From: Seiridium cupressi
Lineage: Eukaryota > Ascomycota > Sordariomycetes > Amphisphaeriales > Sporocadaceae
NCBI GenBank assembly: GCA_036674765.1
Contig: JARVKI010000024.1
Coordinates: 62,001 to 126,000 of the forward strand
Length of the DNA stretch: 64,000 bases
Reading direction: 5' to 3'
Below the pieces are notes generated by a model. The model was not told where the DNA came from and did not search any database. It saw only the letters and a list, made by a program, of their open reading frames with translations. Numbering within the stretch: position 1 is the stretch's first letter; each line of letters opens with the position of its first letter. Made by a program: the position numbers and the translations under genes. Positions 48,001 to 60,642 of this stretch are shown here, one piece after another.

Positions 48001-51000
48001 GATGAAAATTGCTGCGACCGTGTCATTCAGGTGCGCCTGTGCTTCTATTGCCTGGTCGCTCGTCTTTTCTTTGTCGATATTCATGAGGGCGGGGCTTGAA
48101 GCTTGAGCTATTATGTCATCCTTTGTGATGTAATCGACATCTGGCTTCCACTCCACGCGGTAGGTCATCTTCTTCTGGATGCTGTTATCCGCTTCCGCCG
48201 ACCCGACAACCTGTATCCGAATGTTGTTGCCGGTGAGCACTGGACGGAAGGTTCCATCGGTCCGCTTCTGGTAAGCACAATAAGAGAAGGCACCATCTCG
48301 CTCGGTCTGCTCGAGATTTTGCAAGGCCACTTCGATCTCCGTACCCGGGGCGCTCTCCATGTCGACTGCCATGGATATCTCTCCCAACATGGTGGGCATG
48401 ATTGGCGCGACAATACCTCCTTGCCGGAAGCATACGAGTCCCAGCTGGAACATTGAGTCGAAAGTACTAGGGTGGATGGTATGCGGTTGCATATCGTGTC
48501 CGGGTATGTGTTGTTCGATGTCTGGGACGACAATCTTGGCAGTGGCGTGTCCTTTGCCAACATGAATATCTTTCATACACTGGAAGGTATCGCCATATTC
48601 GTTGCCAGATGCTTTCAAATTACGATACGCCTCCATTGCTTCGACAGAGGTAGGGCAGATAACCTGCACGCCCTGCAGCCACTTATCGGCAGCTGCCTTG
48701 GTCAGATGGCCAAGGCCGTCGTCTCGGGCTTCGGTGAAATCATCGGCCGGGGACTGAGCAGAATTGACGATAGTATCGACGGAATCCCATGAGACAAGGC
48801 CGCTACAGTTATCAATCCAAGAGTCGTTCTGAGAATCGTAGGAAACCACACGGAAGTATTCCCAGCGGCTGCCCACGTGCTGTCTGGAGGGAGTGATGAT
48901 AAGCTGCAATTCCACCTCCTGGCTCGCTTTCAAATTGTCGTCATGTATTACTACGGGTTTGGCAAAGGTCGTGTCGCGGATGTTGATGTTTGTGATGCGG
49001 CCTGGAGTCTTGCGCAGCTGAAACAGCTGCTTCATGGCTTCGATGACCATGATCAGGTAGCCGGCACCCGGGAAAATGACGAAACCCTCGATGACGTGGT
49101 CTCGGAGCCATGGAATCTTTGCCAGGCTCACGTTATACTTCCACCGTGGTTCGTATGGCGAACAGCCCACCTCATAGAGTCCGAGAAGATCATGGTCCGG
49201 GAAAGGGCGCAAGCGACTTCCTTTGCTGAGTCGCGTTTCGCGCCAATACTTATTGCTGTGATCCCATGGATATGAAGGAAGGTCGCCAACAACTTGACGT
49301 CGGGAGCTCAAACTCTTGATTGTGTCTTCGCTGTTCAACTGGACAGGAACGCCGGATTCGAACACATTGCCTACCAGGGCCAGAACGGTGCCTACCGCGC
49401 TCGTATTTCGAACCAGGCATGGAACGTAGTTGTACTTGAAGGAAGTGCCAGACAGCGACTGTCTGAGTGGTCCCGAAAGTGCGGCATGAGGGCCAACTTC
49501 GATTAACACTTTGGCAGCTGTGGAATTTGCGTCCAACAAATGTTGAGCAACCAGTTGAGAAGCAGCGCTGAACTTGACCTGAGATACCAGATTGGACACC
49601 CAGTACGATGGCCCAAAACCAGATCGCTTTCGGGTACCAGTAACCGACGAGTAGAATGCCACGTCGTTTCGTGGCGTACCGAATTCTAACCCCTCCAGCG
49701 AGGAGAGATAAGACGGCGCGATTACCTCCATATGGTGAGAATGGTAGGCGGAGTCCACCTTTAGTCGCCTATTGAAGACTGATGCATCCTCCAACGTAGC
49801 CTGGAGTTCCACCAAAGCCGCTACGTCTCCAGAGACAGTTGTGCTCTCCGGGCTATTGACACACGCCACTGCCACCTTGCCCTTGCCGGTACCAAGCTGC
49901 TTGATTCTCTTGTTGACTGCATCTTCTCCTTCTCCTACGGCCAACATGCCCCCAGCTGTCGCATTCAGAGTCTTGGCCTTGGCGGAACATATTCCCCTCG
50001 TGTAGGCAACTCGCATCGCGGCCTCCTTCGTCAGAGCTCCCACCGCGTAAGCAGCTGCGACTTCCCCTGAACTGTGACCGCATACAGCCTGTGGGCGGAT
50101 GCCGTAGGTGGTGGCGAGTAGGTCGACGAGGGCAATCTGAACCGCCGTGGTGATGGGTTGGGCGAACCTGGCTTCCCCGAGCCGCGACGACTCCTCGTCC
50201 CGGGAGAGCTCCTCGACAAGATCCCACTCGCACCCCAGAGCCTTGAGCGTCTGGTTGCAACGTGCAATGGAAGATGCAAACCCACGCGACCCGAAGCTCG
50301 TTAGGAGCTCCCGCCCCATGGCGAACCACTGAGCTCCCTGCCCCGTGAAGACAAAGGCCAGGCCGACGTCCCGCGTCGATCTCACCATGCGGAGTTTGGT
50401 GTCTCCGAGCGCCTCTTCGAGCTCTTGTAAATTGCTCGAAACGACGCTGCAGCGCCATGTAAGCTTTGACCGGCGCGTGTTTAGGGTGTAGGCAAGGTCG
50501 GCAAAGGAGACCGACTGGCCTTGGCCCGATGATAGCCATTGTCGCAGGTTGGAAACCGTTTTGCTAAGAGATGTTTCCGAATTTGCCGACAAGACTATAA
50601 GCTTCGATTCGGCGCTGTCGTCAAGGTTTTCTTTGTTGCCGTTGACTAGATGCTCATTGCCGTTCACAAGACTGTTTCCGTCGACATGCCCATTGGTGGG
50701 AAGGGGCTCAGGTTCGTATCCCTCGAGAATGGCGTGAGCATTCGTTCCACCATAACCAAAGCTGTTCACAGACACGCGCCTAGGTCCCGTATGTCCTTGT
50801 GGGGTGAGTGGGGTAAGTTCCAGTGGTACCTTCAGTCCCTTCTCCTGGAGACGAAGCGATGGCTTTGGGGCGATGAAGTTGAGCTGCGGTGGGATCTGGT
50901 TCTTCTTGAGTACCATGATCGCCTTGATCGTGCCTGCTAAACCACTGGCTGCCTCTAGGTGTCCAATGTTGGACTTGACGCTACCAATAGGCAGGTCGGA

Positions 51001-52159
51001 AGTTCGTCCTGCTTCACGACCAAACACCCTAGCGATAGACCCAACCTCGGCACTGTCCCCCGCCACGGTTCCCGTTCCATGGCTCTCCACGAACAAGGTC
51101 TCGCGGGGGTCCAGGCCGGCTCTAGCGTAGACAGCACGAGCCAAAGCCTCCTGTGCGTCGCCGTTGGGCAGTAAAATGCCGGAGGTCTTGCCGTCATGGC
51201 CTACCCCCGATTCTACAATGACTGCATGGATCTGATCACTGTCTAACACGGCTCTGTCAAGGCGCTTCAGCACGAGGACACCAATGCCTTCGCCTCGCCC
51301 GTAGCCAGTACCACGGTCATCAAAAGCATAAGATCTTCCGTCTTTGTTGGTGAGCTCCCTGAGAATACTTGTCAGTGCAGCCCCAGCTGATGATGGGGTG
51401 ATCTCGTAGAAATCTTCAAGATGGCTTACCACATGGCAACGGACTGATCAGGGCTCAGCAGCAGTTGACTGGCCCCAGCCAGAGCGACTGTAGCCTCGCC
51501 GGCCCTCAGTGTTTGGCACGCTTGATGCAATGCCACAAGGCCACCGGACTGTAAGATATTGCACTCGGTCAGCAAAGCAATCGAAGAACGAGTCTGGCAA
51601 GAGTGGTGAGTGAGTAAGAGCTTACACATCCGGTATCCAAGGTATTGGAGCTCCCTTTCAAATCCAAGACATACGAAACCCTGTTGGATAAAATGGCCTC
51701 GCCAGCCCCGGTGATGTGTGCCAAATCCGCATGGGACATGTCTTTATACCCCATCCTGTCATAATCTCTCGCAAACATTCCTATATGCACAGAGGTGTCG
51801 GAGCCGCGCAGGCTCTCGATAGGCAGACCGGCATTCTCAAGTGCCTCGTAAGTCACCTCAAGCAGAAACCTCTGTTGGGGGTCAATGGCTGCCGCATCGA
51901 CGCCAGAGATATTGAAGAAGCGTGCATCAAATGCTGATACATCCTGATCCAAGAAATATCCGTGGCTAAAATTGGTGGCATCTTTGGTGGCTGGGTTCTT
52001 CTTGTGGAATGATTTCCAGTTCCACCGGTCCTCGGGCACTTCTTTGTGGCCATCTCGACCCTCGGCTAACATGGACCACAAACTCTCTGGACTGTCGGCA
52101 CCACCGGGAAGGCGACATGCCATGCCAACAATGGCGATTCGGCCATCCCCCTTGTCCAT
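42084..52159 (-). CDS. Highly reducing polyketide synthase with C-terminal carnitine acyltransferase domain
   Basis: Five exons, 51626-52159, 51430-51548, 43363-51358, 42267-43270 and 42084-42192, join in frame to 3,253 residues. KS begins IAIVGMACRLPGG. Its nucleophile Cys178 in DTGCSGG is the last codon of exon 1, with His311 (SHGTGT) and His351 (SNIGHLEA). AT: FVFTGQGAQ near 554, Ser647 in GHSSGE. DH: His972 and Asp1185. C-MT: VAGAGTGGA near 1462. ER: SASGGVGQAAIQ near 2028. KR: GGGLGDLG near 2233, Tyr2382. ACP: Ser2557 in LGLDSL. Then about 550 residues of choline/carnitine-acyltransferase fold, with FVLCLDAGSP, GLNRWFDK and catalytic-type His2956 in NGRSGLITEHGILDG. All core domains keep key residues. 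It makes a reduced, possibly methylated chain in the cytosol. In the characterised relative Tv6-931 of Trichoderma virens, this terminal domain releases the chain by transesterification onto a polyol. Here the acceptor is unknown and may include the partner pathway's product. The start ATG is 52159. Confidence 0.93.
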
Positions 52160-53749
52160 CTTGAAAACGGATGCTCAATTGGTAAGAACTGATCCGACCA
52201 TGACTGTGCAACTGGTAGTGGTGTACAAGGAGCAAAGACAAGGAAGCTGACGAGATTAGCACGACCAATTCGAACGACAGCAAATGGCCAAAGTCTCAGT
52301 GAATATTGCACATAGAGACACTTCGTTTCTAAAGTCACAATCCCGGAACGGTCGATCGCTAGGTCGATTTCTTTAGCCAAGCTTGACGATTGCATATCAA
52401 GAATTTCCCTTATAAACCCAATATTCCCATTGACAATGGTAAGATTGCACGGAGACGTACCAATACGCTTGCAAGGCTGCGTCTAGGGTAACATTTCCCG
52501 CTACCAAGTTCCCAGAATCGTACTACGGATGATCGAGCCATTTTGGGCAAGTAGGGCGACCGGATATCTAAGTTCGTGACAGCATGTAAGTGGCTAGGAG
52601 GCATGTGTCAGCAGAGAAGTCCTGAAGCCGTGGGGAGTTGCGTGGCAGTGTGGATGCGCACAATCTTTCGATACTGGTGGCAACGGGAGGTCTCACGAAG
52701 CGGCAGGGTCCAATGTACCGTGGGGGGGGGGGGTTCACTACATGGTACTTCTGCACCCTTGTCAGGCACCTGAAGAGGATTGGAAATGGGTCAAATGGAG
52801 TGTATGCATCTAACATCATCGACACCCCCGCTTAACTCGGGAAGATACTTGACAAGGGTACAAGGGGTGTGCCACTTATTATGTGTACCTCGATGGATGT
52901 ACTATGTACTGTAGGCGCGAAGGATTCTTGTCTCATTCCGGGCCACACCTGAAAGCATGCAGTGGGGCACATCGGCGCACTAGTATATTTGCTGCTGTCC
53001 TACGTATGTAGTGAATATAACGCAGAGAACGCTCACATGTCCATGTGCCAATCCTATTCGGGATCGGCCGCCGGACGCTTAGTACCAGGCCCACAGCGGT
53101 GGGCCACCGGCCGTATCCATGAGGCTGTGAGGATATGTTGAGGCTAGTTTTTTTTTTTTAGTACGCTAAAATATATGACAACAGAACAGGAATAAAGTAT
53201 GGATACCTATGAATAGTATCAAACGAGAGCTTACTAGTACATCAGGTCCAGGCAGCTAGCGTTATAATTACGAATGGTACGTACCGTACAGGTACTACGT
53301 ACAGGTCTCAGGGATGTTTTTACCTACTACGGTCCACATGTGGATAAAGCGCTGGTCTGCATATATACATACACTTTTGGCTGTTACATACATGTGTGTA
53401 AAAAAGTTTAGGTTATTGAACGCTCTTTTTTTGCTGCTACGGTACGTCTCCATAACACCCTAGTTAGCGCATATACTTTGTAAAAATATCCTGGTGACCT
53501 GTAGTAGGTTTCTCATTTTCTGGTTCACACCTGAACCGAGGTCGCGTAAGAAGCATACCCCCGTACGTATGCAATCGACTCTCACGCACCGATCCGGTAT
53601 TTTTGGCCAGATACACACGTGCTGGACTGGTCCATACACTACTGCGATAACATGAACATGGTTGACGAGTCTTCGATACGTGGACGAGTTCATGTTTCAG
53701 TGAACGACTCGGACTCGAAGTCACTTCGTGCGCCTACCCGATCACGACT
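52160..53749. promoter_or_regulatory. Bidirectional promoter of the two PKS genes
   Basis: 1.59 kb between the divergent start codons of the HR-PKS (52159) and NR-PKS (53750), the natural place for shared control. It contains a G12 run (52722-52733), a T12 run (53148-53159), a GC-rich palindromic CGGCCGCCGG near 53066 and a cluster of GTAC/TACGTA palindromes (about 53275-53310). CGG-containing sites suit a Zn2Cys6 regulator. No regulator gene is visible inside the cluster part of the window. No transcribed frame recognised. Confidence 0.6.
52722..52733. repeat. G12 homopolymer
   Basis: Twelve consecutive G within the inter-PKS promoter region. Prone to length errors and could form a G-rich structure. 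Confidence 0.7.
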
Positions 53750-56700
53750 ATGACCATGGGGCACATCTCGAGAGAGCATCGTGTGGTGCTTTTTGGGGGC
53801 CAGGGATCGTCGTCCATATTCTCGCCCACTGTTGCCAGCATCGCAGAACAAGATGCGCGATCCGTCAGCGCCGGGAACATTCTTCTATCAAAGTGCCATG
53901 CGGCGTTCTTGGAAGAAATCGAGAGCTTAGACGCCAAGTCAAAACATCTTCTGGCCCTTGATCCGTGTGTGTTCAGTTCACCCACTAATCTGCTCAAGCC
54001 TGCGGTGAAATTTCACACACATCCTGTGCTTCAGGCGACCACCATTTACCTCTGCCAGCTGCTGCGATACGTTGCCGAGTCACTACGCCAGGATGAGGCA
54101 TACGAACACTCGTTTGATACACTTCAAGCGACGGCTGGCTTCTCTTCAGGTATCCTCCCAGCTGCAGTGATAGCAAGATCTCACAGCTTGGATGACTTTG
54201 TGGCATCTGGAGTCCAGGGGTTCCGCCTCGCTTTTTGGATCGCATGCCGCAGTCTAGTCTGGACTCTGGAAACATCCGAGGATTGTGGCAACGAAGGCGG
54301 CGTGCATGGCGACTCGGCAGCGACACTGTCCCTTGTGACTCGTGGCCTCTCCCGAGCGCAGATCGAGCAGAGATTATCACAGCACTATGCTCAGGAGCAT
54401 GGTCCAGGGGGGCAACTGCCCGAATCTCAGCAAGCACCTCGGCGAATGGTGCCATCCGCAATATCGAGCTCTGGAGCCGTATCCATCTCAGGTCCCAAGG
54501 CTGAACTGTGTGCTTTTCAGGCCAAGCTGCACACCGCGGCAGACATAACAACCTTCGCTTTTGTGCACGGATGGTATCATGGAGGGGTTCAGCTCGAACC
54601 TGTCGTAGAGCAAGTACTAGAGGACTTGAGCCGCCGGGCCATCTCCTTTCCTCCTTGCTCTACACCTGCGAAGCCTATTTATTCGACGCTAGATGGCACG
54701 TTGTTCAAAGAGTCAACAACGTCTTCTCCCGACATGTTCCTAAGGTGGCTGACCCGACACTTATTGGTCCACTGCGTGGATTGGTATGCTACTACTCATG
54801 AAATCACAGCGAACGTGCGGAGCTTGGTGAAACAGGAGCCAGCCGCGGCTGTCAAGGTCGTTTCATTCGGACCGAGCTCCGGCTCTCTTTTCCCGGAGTT
54901 CGAACCCTTGGATCCCAGGATTACACTACTAGACTTATCCCCATTCAAACCAGACGGGAGGCCAGCAGTGCTGCTCCCCAATCACCAGGACGACATCGCA
55001 ATTGTGGGGATGAGCGTAAAGCTTCCCAAGGGTGGAAGCACCGCAGAGCTGTGGGAAACGATTTCTCAAGGGCTGAACGCCGTGCAGGAGATACCAGATA
55101 ATAGATTCAAAATATCCAACTTCCACACAGAAGATCCGGACAAACCGCGATCAATGCCTATCAAACACGGCGCATTCCTGGACGATCCTTTCTCGTAAGT
55201 CCCCGTCTCCTTCATAAATATATTGGCAGTTTGGTGGCTTGCGTGCTCATCTAGATGTTACAGCTTTGACAATTCATTCTTCAACATTTCTCCACGGGAA
55301 GCAAAGTCCATGGATCCGCAGCAGCGAGTCCTCCTGCATGCTGCCCAGGAAGCATTTGAGGATGCAGGCTATGTGGAAGACTCGTCCCCGTCTTTCCAAA
55401 GGGTCACCATGGGATGCTACATTGGCCTTGCGACTGGAGACTACACCGACAATCTCCGCAGTGACATTGATACTTTTTATTCGTCCGGCACACTTCGGGC
55501 GTTTCATAGTGGGAGATTATCGTACTTCTTTCGACTTAGTGGTCCATCCATCGTGACCGATACTGCATGCTCGTCCTCGACAGTTTCGATCCATCAGGCC
55601 TATCGAGCGCTGCAGAATGGGGACTGCACTGCAGCTATTGCTGGTGGCGTCAATGTCATTACTAGCCCCGATGTCAGTATATCATTTCACCGTGGCCCAA
55701 GAGGTGCAGATTTCGTAGATGAACAGTTGTTTGCTAACACGTATCTAATTTGCCAGATGTACCTTGGACTAGCTCGGGGCCATTTCTTGAGTCGGACGGG
55801 AGGCTGCAAACCCTTTGATGCAGCTGCCGATGGATACTGTCGGGCTGAAGGCTGCGTCCTGTTCGTGCTCAAGCGACTTTCAGATGCCGTTGCTGAAGGA
55901 GATCACATCCATGGTGTCATTAGGAACGTCTTGATCAACCAAAGCGGCAACTCCCACTCCATTACACATCCGCATAGCAAGACGCAAACAGACCTGTTGA
56001 GGCGACTGCTCCAGCAGAGGGACGTTGACCCTGGATCTGTTGGTGTGGTAGAAGCACACGGGACCGGAACGCAGGCTGGAGATGCACGAGAAATCGAAAC
56101 CTTGAGAGCTATCTTTGGACCGCACCATTCGGCGGCGAACCCCTTGATGGTGAGCTCGATCAAGGGCAACATCGGTCATTGTGAGGCTGCTTCGGGAGCA
56201 GCTGGCCTGGCCAAGCTGTTGCTCATGCTTCGCGAAAGGAAAATCCCGATCCAAGCCGGGCTGAATGACATCAACCCGGCTTTCGGCGACTTGCAAAGCT
56301 CCGGTTTGGCCATACCAAGACGCACCGTGTCGTGGAGTCACTCCAAGAGAACGCCTAGGCGAGCTGTGCTCAACAACTTCGGCGCCGCCGGATCCAATGC
56401 ATCACTTCTCTTGGAGGATTGGGTTGAATCTTCGAGAGCCCACATGCGGCGCGGCAAACAGGATGAAATCCAGGGGCGGTCCACATACCTCTTTGCACTT
56501 TCAGCGAGATCGGAGAAAGCTTTACAGTCAGCTATCAGTCGACACGTCGAGTTCCTGGGAGAAAAAAAGAGTCAACCGTCGTTGGAGGATATCTGCTACA
56601 CTGCGACCGCCCGGCGCCACCACCATGATCACCGTGTTTCGCTGACATGCACCTCTGTGGCGGATCTGCTGACCAGACTGCAGCACTATAAACTTGCTGC

Positions 56701-59700
56701 CTCTAAGCCCTCTCAAGTTGTCACAGCCACTGTCTTCGTCTTCACAGGGCAGGGTGCCATTTATCGCGGTATGGGTCGAGAACTGATAGATACGTTCCCT
56801 CCGTTCAAAGACATCATTATGAATTGCGACCGCATCATCGAAGCACTCGGGCTGACGTGCCCGAGCATACTTGACTTCATGCGATACAAAGACAAAGGCG
56901 GCACCGATGAACTAAGCGATACAGACATGATGATCGCTTCGCAATGCGCCTGCGTGGCTTTGGAATATGCGCTCGCCCAAATATTCATGTCTTGGGGGAT
57001 TATGCCGGACTACGTCATGGGCCACAGGTACGTCATAACTCAGCACTGGAAATTAGGAAGTAATGACCTTCGAGAACTGACTAGAACCTCTCTATCAGCC
57101 TTGGCGAGTACGCAGCACTTTGCGTGTCGGGGGCGCTGACTCTAGAGGATACATTTCGTGTCGTGGCATCCCGTGCAAAGATGATGGGCGACTACTGCCT
57201 CGCTAACACAACAGGAATGCTTGCGTGTGGTATGGCCCCTGAAAAGGTCGAAGCATTGATATCAGAGCACCCAGCTCTTGCCCAACTGACCATTGCGTGC
57301 TTGAACGGCCCCAGCGATTGTGTCGTCGGCGGCCCGCTGGCGCAGTTGGACACGTTCCAGAAGGAGTGCACGACCCGCAAGGTCAGAGCCAAGTTACTTA
57401 ATGCCCCTTGCGCTTTTCATACCTCAGCCATGGATCCTATCCTGGAACCTCTGCGAGTACTTGGGCAGTCGGTCAGGTTCGAACAACCCACCATACCCGT
57501 CATGTCCAACGTACACGGGCGTCTGTTCCGCAACGACTTTTCCAGTGACTATTTCGCAGATCACGCAAGACAACCAGTACGTTTTGCGGACAGCCTTCTC
57601 AGTCTACAAGCCTTGATGGGCGAGCCCGTTGTCAACGGAGCTCTCTTCCTCGAGATCGGTCCACAGCCCGCATTGCTACCAATGCTGCGAACGTCAATCC
57701 CTTCCAGCTCGTGTACCTATATCGGTACATTGCGAAAGGATCGAGATGCATGGACGTCCATCAGTGAGACGCTAGCCGCGATTTTCCTGCGCAAGATCGC
57801 CGTCAAGTGGCGCGAGGTTTTCGTCGGGACGTCAGCTAGGGTTACAAGCTTGCCTGGTCACCTTCTGGAGGGTTCAAAATTCCTAATCCCATACCAGGAA
57901 TCCTGCCCGATTGTACAGAATCCCAATGACTCGCCCACGCCAGGGCCTGACGCCCAGGGGCGCGTCAGAACTGGGCACCGTTTGTTGCCCTGGCTGAACA
58001 CAAGGGAATCTTCGAGTGAGGAACTCGTCTTGGAGACCGACATGTCAATCCTTGCATCGTTAATCTCGGGGCACGACGTCGGTGGGACTCCGATTTGCCC
58101 GGCCTCAGTCTTCCACGAGCTTGCTCTCGAAGCGATGCAAACTCTAGTCCAACCTCCCGACAGCCAAGTGTTAGTTGTCAACGGAATGCACTTTTCCAGC
58201 CCGCTGGTGCATGTGCCTTCGTCACGAGGAACTACTCTTGTGATGGTCGGTGTGCGTATTAAGAAGCAGGACAGCCCATCTTCTGGCGCAGCTGTCTTTA
58301 GGATTACGTCGCGCAGCTCGGCTAGAGACTCGGCCGAGACCTTACACTGCTCCGGCAATGTTTCAGTGCAGAACATCAATACCAGCTCGTCCCACTGGGT
58401 AAGAGACCAAGCAATTATGACCAGACAAAGAGGGTTTTTCTCTGGCGTTGGGAAACCTCACACGAGTACTTTCCGAACCAAGGTTTTGTACGAATCCATT
58501 TTCACGCGGGTCGTGAAGTACTCGGCAGATTACCAGAGTCTGGCGTTCCTGGACGTGGCCGATTCAAATCTCGAAGGAATCGGCTCGTTCAAGATGCCAC
58601 CTGATTCTAGTTCAGGTTGCGGTTCCCAATCAGGCTATCTCGCGCACCCTGTATTTACCGATACATTGCTGCACGCGGCAGGCTTCATCGCCAACCTCGC
58701 CATCGGCTCAGAGGAGATTGGCATCTGTGCCGGCGTGGAGTCGATAGAGATCGCCTATCGTGGCATCGACTACTCGGATTCCTTCGAGATCTATTGCAGC
58801 CTGCTGGAGGTCAAGGGAGCCATTATTGCTGACGCAATCGCAATGTCCGGATCAGGCATGGTCGTCGCAGTCGTTCGGGGCATGGAATTCAAAAGACTAA
58901 AGCTCTCGACTTTCCGCCAGTCCTTGTCTCGTCTATCGTCAACTGATGTTGTCGCATCTCAAAGTCGGAAAACCGTACAACATTCGGCGGCGACGACAGC
59001 GAAACTGCAAGTGAAAACCGCATGGGACACATCTCGGGCGAGTGTCGGCGTCGAGGGCTCCTCTCCTATCGAGCAAGGCAATGATAGCCCGATTCAAGCA
59101 GGAATCAGCCAAGTACTCAAGAACATCGTTGTGGAAGTTGGTGGTTTCACTGAACAGGATATCGACTATACAAAACCGCTGGGCGACCTCGGCATCGATT
59201 CACTCATGCAGATCGAGATGGCCTCGAAGCTGGCACGCTTGTTACCTGGCCAGACAGGCCTCAGCCACCACGCATTGTCCCAGTGCGCGACCCTCGAGGA
59301 AATGGACGACATGCTGTCCTCTGTTTTGCAGCCGCCTGCCATGCAAAAACTGCACAGGACGCTTGTCGACGTTTCCGAACCCGAGGTAACCACTCCGCGA
59401 GGATCGTCCTCCCAGTCTACCAACACTGCAGCCTCTGATTCCTCGGATGACTCAAGTCTATCTGACGTTGTGTGTGATTCCAACGCCCTGCCTGCAACAT
59501 TGTATGTTTCCGAAAAGAACCAAGTTCCACTGTGTCTATTCCACGACGGCAGCGGCCAGGTCGGTATGTATGCGCGGCTTCATGGCCACGATCGCACAAC
59601 ATACGCCTTCTTTGACCCGTATTTCGGGAATAGCAGAGACAAGCGAGTTTTTCATGGCAGCGTCAACCACATGGCTGAGCACTACGTCTCCACACTCCTT

Positions 59701-60446
59701 TCCAATCCCAAACTCCGATCGTCTCCCTTGATACTAGGCGGTAAGTTTCAACCATTTTCTCAAACTTCAAACCCTTCGTGGGCTTGCTTGATTTACATGG
59801 CTAACAATCAGGTTATTAAGGATGGTCATTCGGCGGGGTAGTAGCCTTTGAGGCAGCTCAACAGCTCATGGCCCGCGGGTTTGAGGTCAAAGGCCTCGTG
59901 CTAATTGACTCGCCCAGTCCTGTCGACCATGAACCTCTCCCAGCCGCGGTCATTTCTAGCCTCACCAAACCGGGTGCTCAGTCAAGAAACCTCGCCTCTA
60001 GTAGCAGTGTTGCACTAGAAGAAGAGTTTATATCCAATGCATCTCTCCTGGGAAGCTACGAGCCAGAGCCTTTTCCCAAGGCCGCTAGTAGGAGCATGAA
60101 GACCGTTATGCTGAGAAGCCAGGATGTCATGGACACGGAAGCTCTCTGGGCCGTGCGCTACGACTGGCTCAGTCGACAGGATACAAGGACTGCCTCTGTC
60201 GTCGCCTGGGAGGGACTGATTGGCGGTCGTATCGAGGTTCTTCCTATCCCAGGAAATCATTTCGAGCCATTCTTGGAAGAAAATGTAGGTGTTACTGCCG
60301 CTCCCTTTGCAATAATCTTTCCTCCCATCTCTGCACACACCAAATGAAGACACACACTGACCAAGGTTGCATAGATTGGTGAAACTGCAGCTCAGATATG
60401 GGAGGCGTGTCGATTTATTGAGGAGTTTTGCGCGGTCGAGTTTTAA
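53750..60446 (+). CDS. Non-reducing polyketide synthase (SAT-KS-AT-PT-ACP-TE)
   Basis: Six exons, 53750-55194, 55255-55672, 55757-57027, 57099-59740, 59821-60284 and 60375-60446, join in frame to 2,103 residues. SAT (about 1-370) has FGGQGS, GFSSG at 130-134 with Ser132 where many SATs have Cys, and HGWYHGG with His277. KS: IAIVGMSVKLP near 417, Cys587 in DTACSSS, then EAHGTGT and GNIGHCEA. AT: FTGQGAIYRGMG, Ser1045 in GHSLGEY, split by an intron. PT: His1370 (SGHDVGGTPICPAS) and Asp1566 (FTDTLLHAAGF). One ACP: Ser1746 in LGIDSL. TE: Ser1928 in GGWSFGGVV, Asp in LIDSPSP, His in PGNHFEPF. No methyltransferase or reductive release domain. It takes a starter through SAT, extends with malonyl-CoA, fixes cyclisation in PT and releases by TE. 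With an HR-PKS next door the starter is likely its product, as in resorcylic or dihydroxyphenylacetic lactone and azaphilone pathways. The final exon was found by homology (GETAAQIWEACRFIEEFC). Confidence 0.93.
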
Positions 60447-60642
60447 TAATGGTGTAACACTTCAGCCGGAAAGGTTCAACGATGGTCATTATGAGGGACA
60501 ACTAAACCCCGGTAGACAAATATTTCAGCATAATTTCTTATTAGATGTCCTTCGCGGCGGCTTCAGGCTGCACATATACACGAAAGTCGTTGCAATAGCA
60601 CTGGTTGATATTGGAAGCGGACGCCCGCCCCTTGTAGTGTAA
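60447..60642. other. Short gap between convergent NR-PKS and P450 genes
   Basis: 196 bases containing both 3' ends. The genes converge, so terminators or overlapping 3' UTRs are expected here. Confidence 0.4.

Noticed and set aside
53460..53724. Minus-strand frames just upstream of the NR-PKS
   Set aside because: Short, without recognisable features and within the shared PKS promoter.
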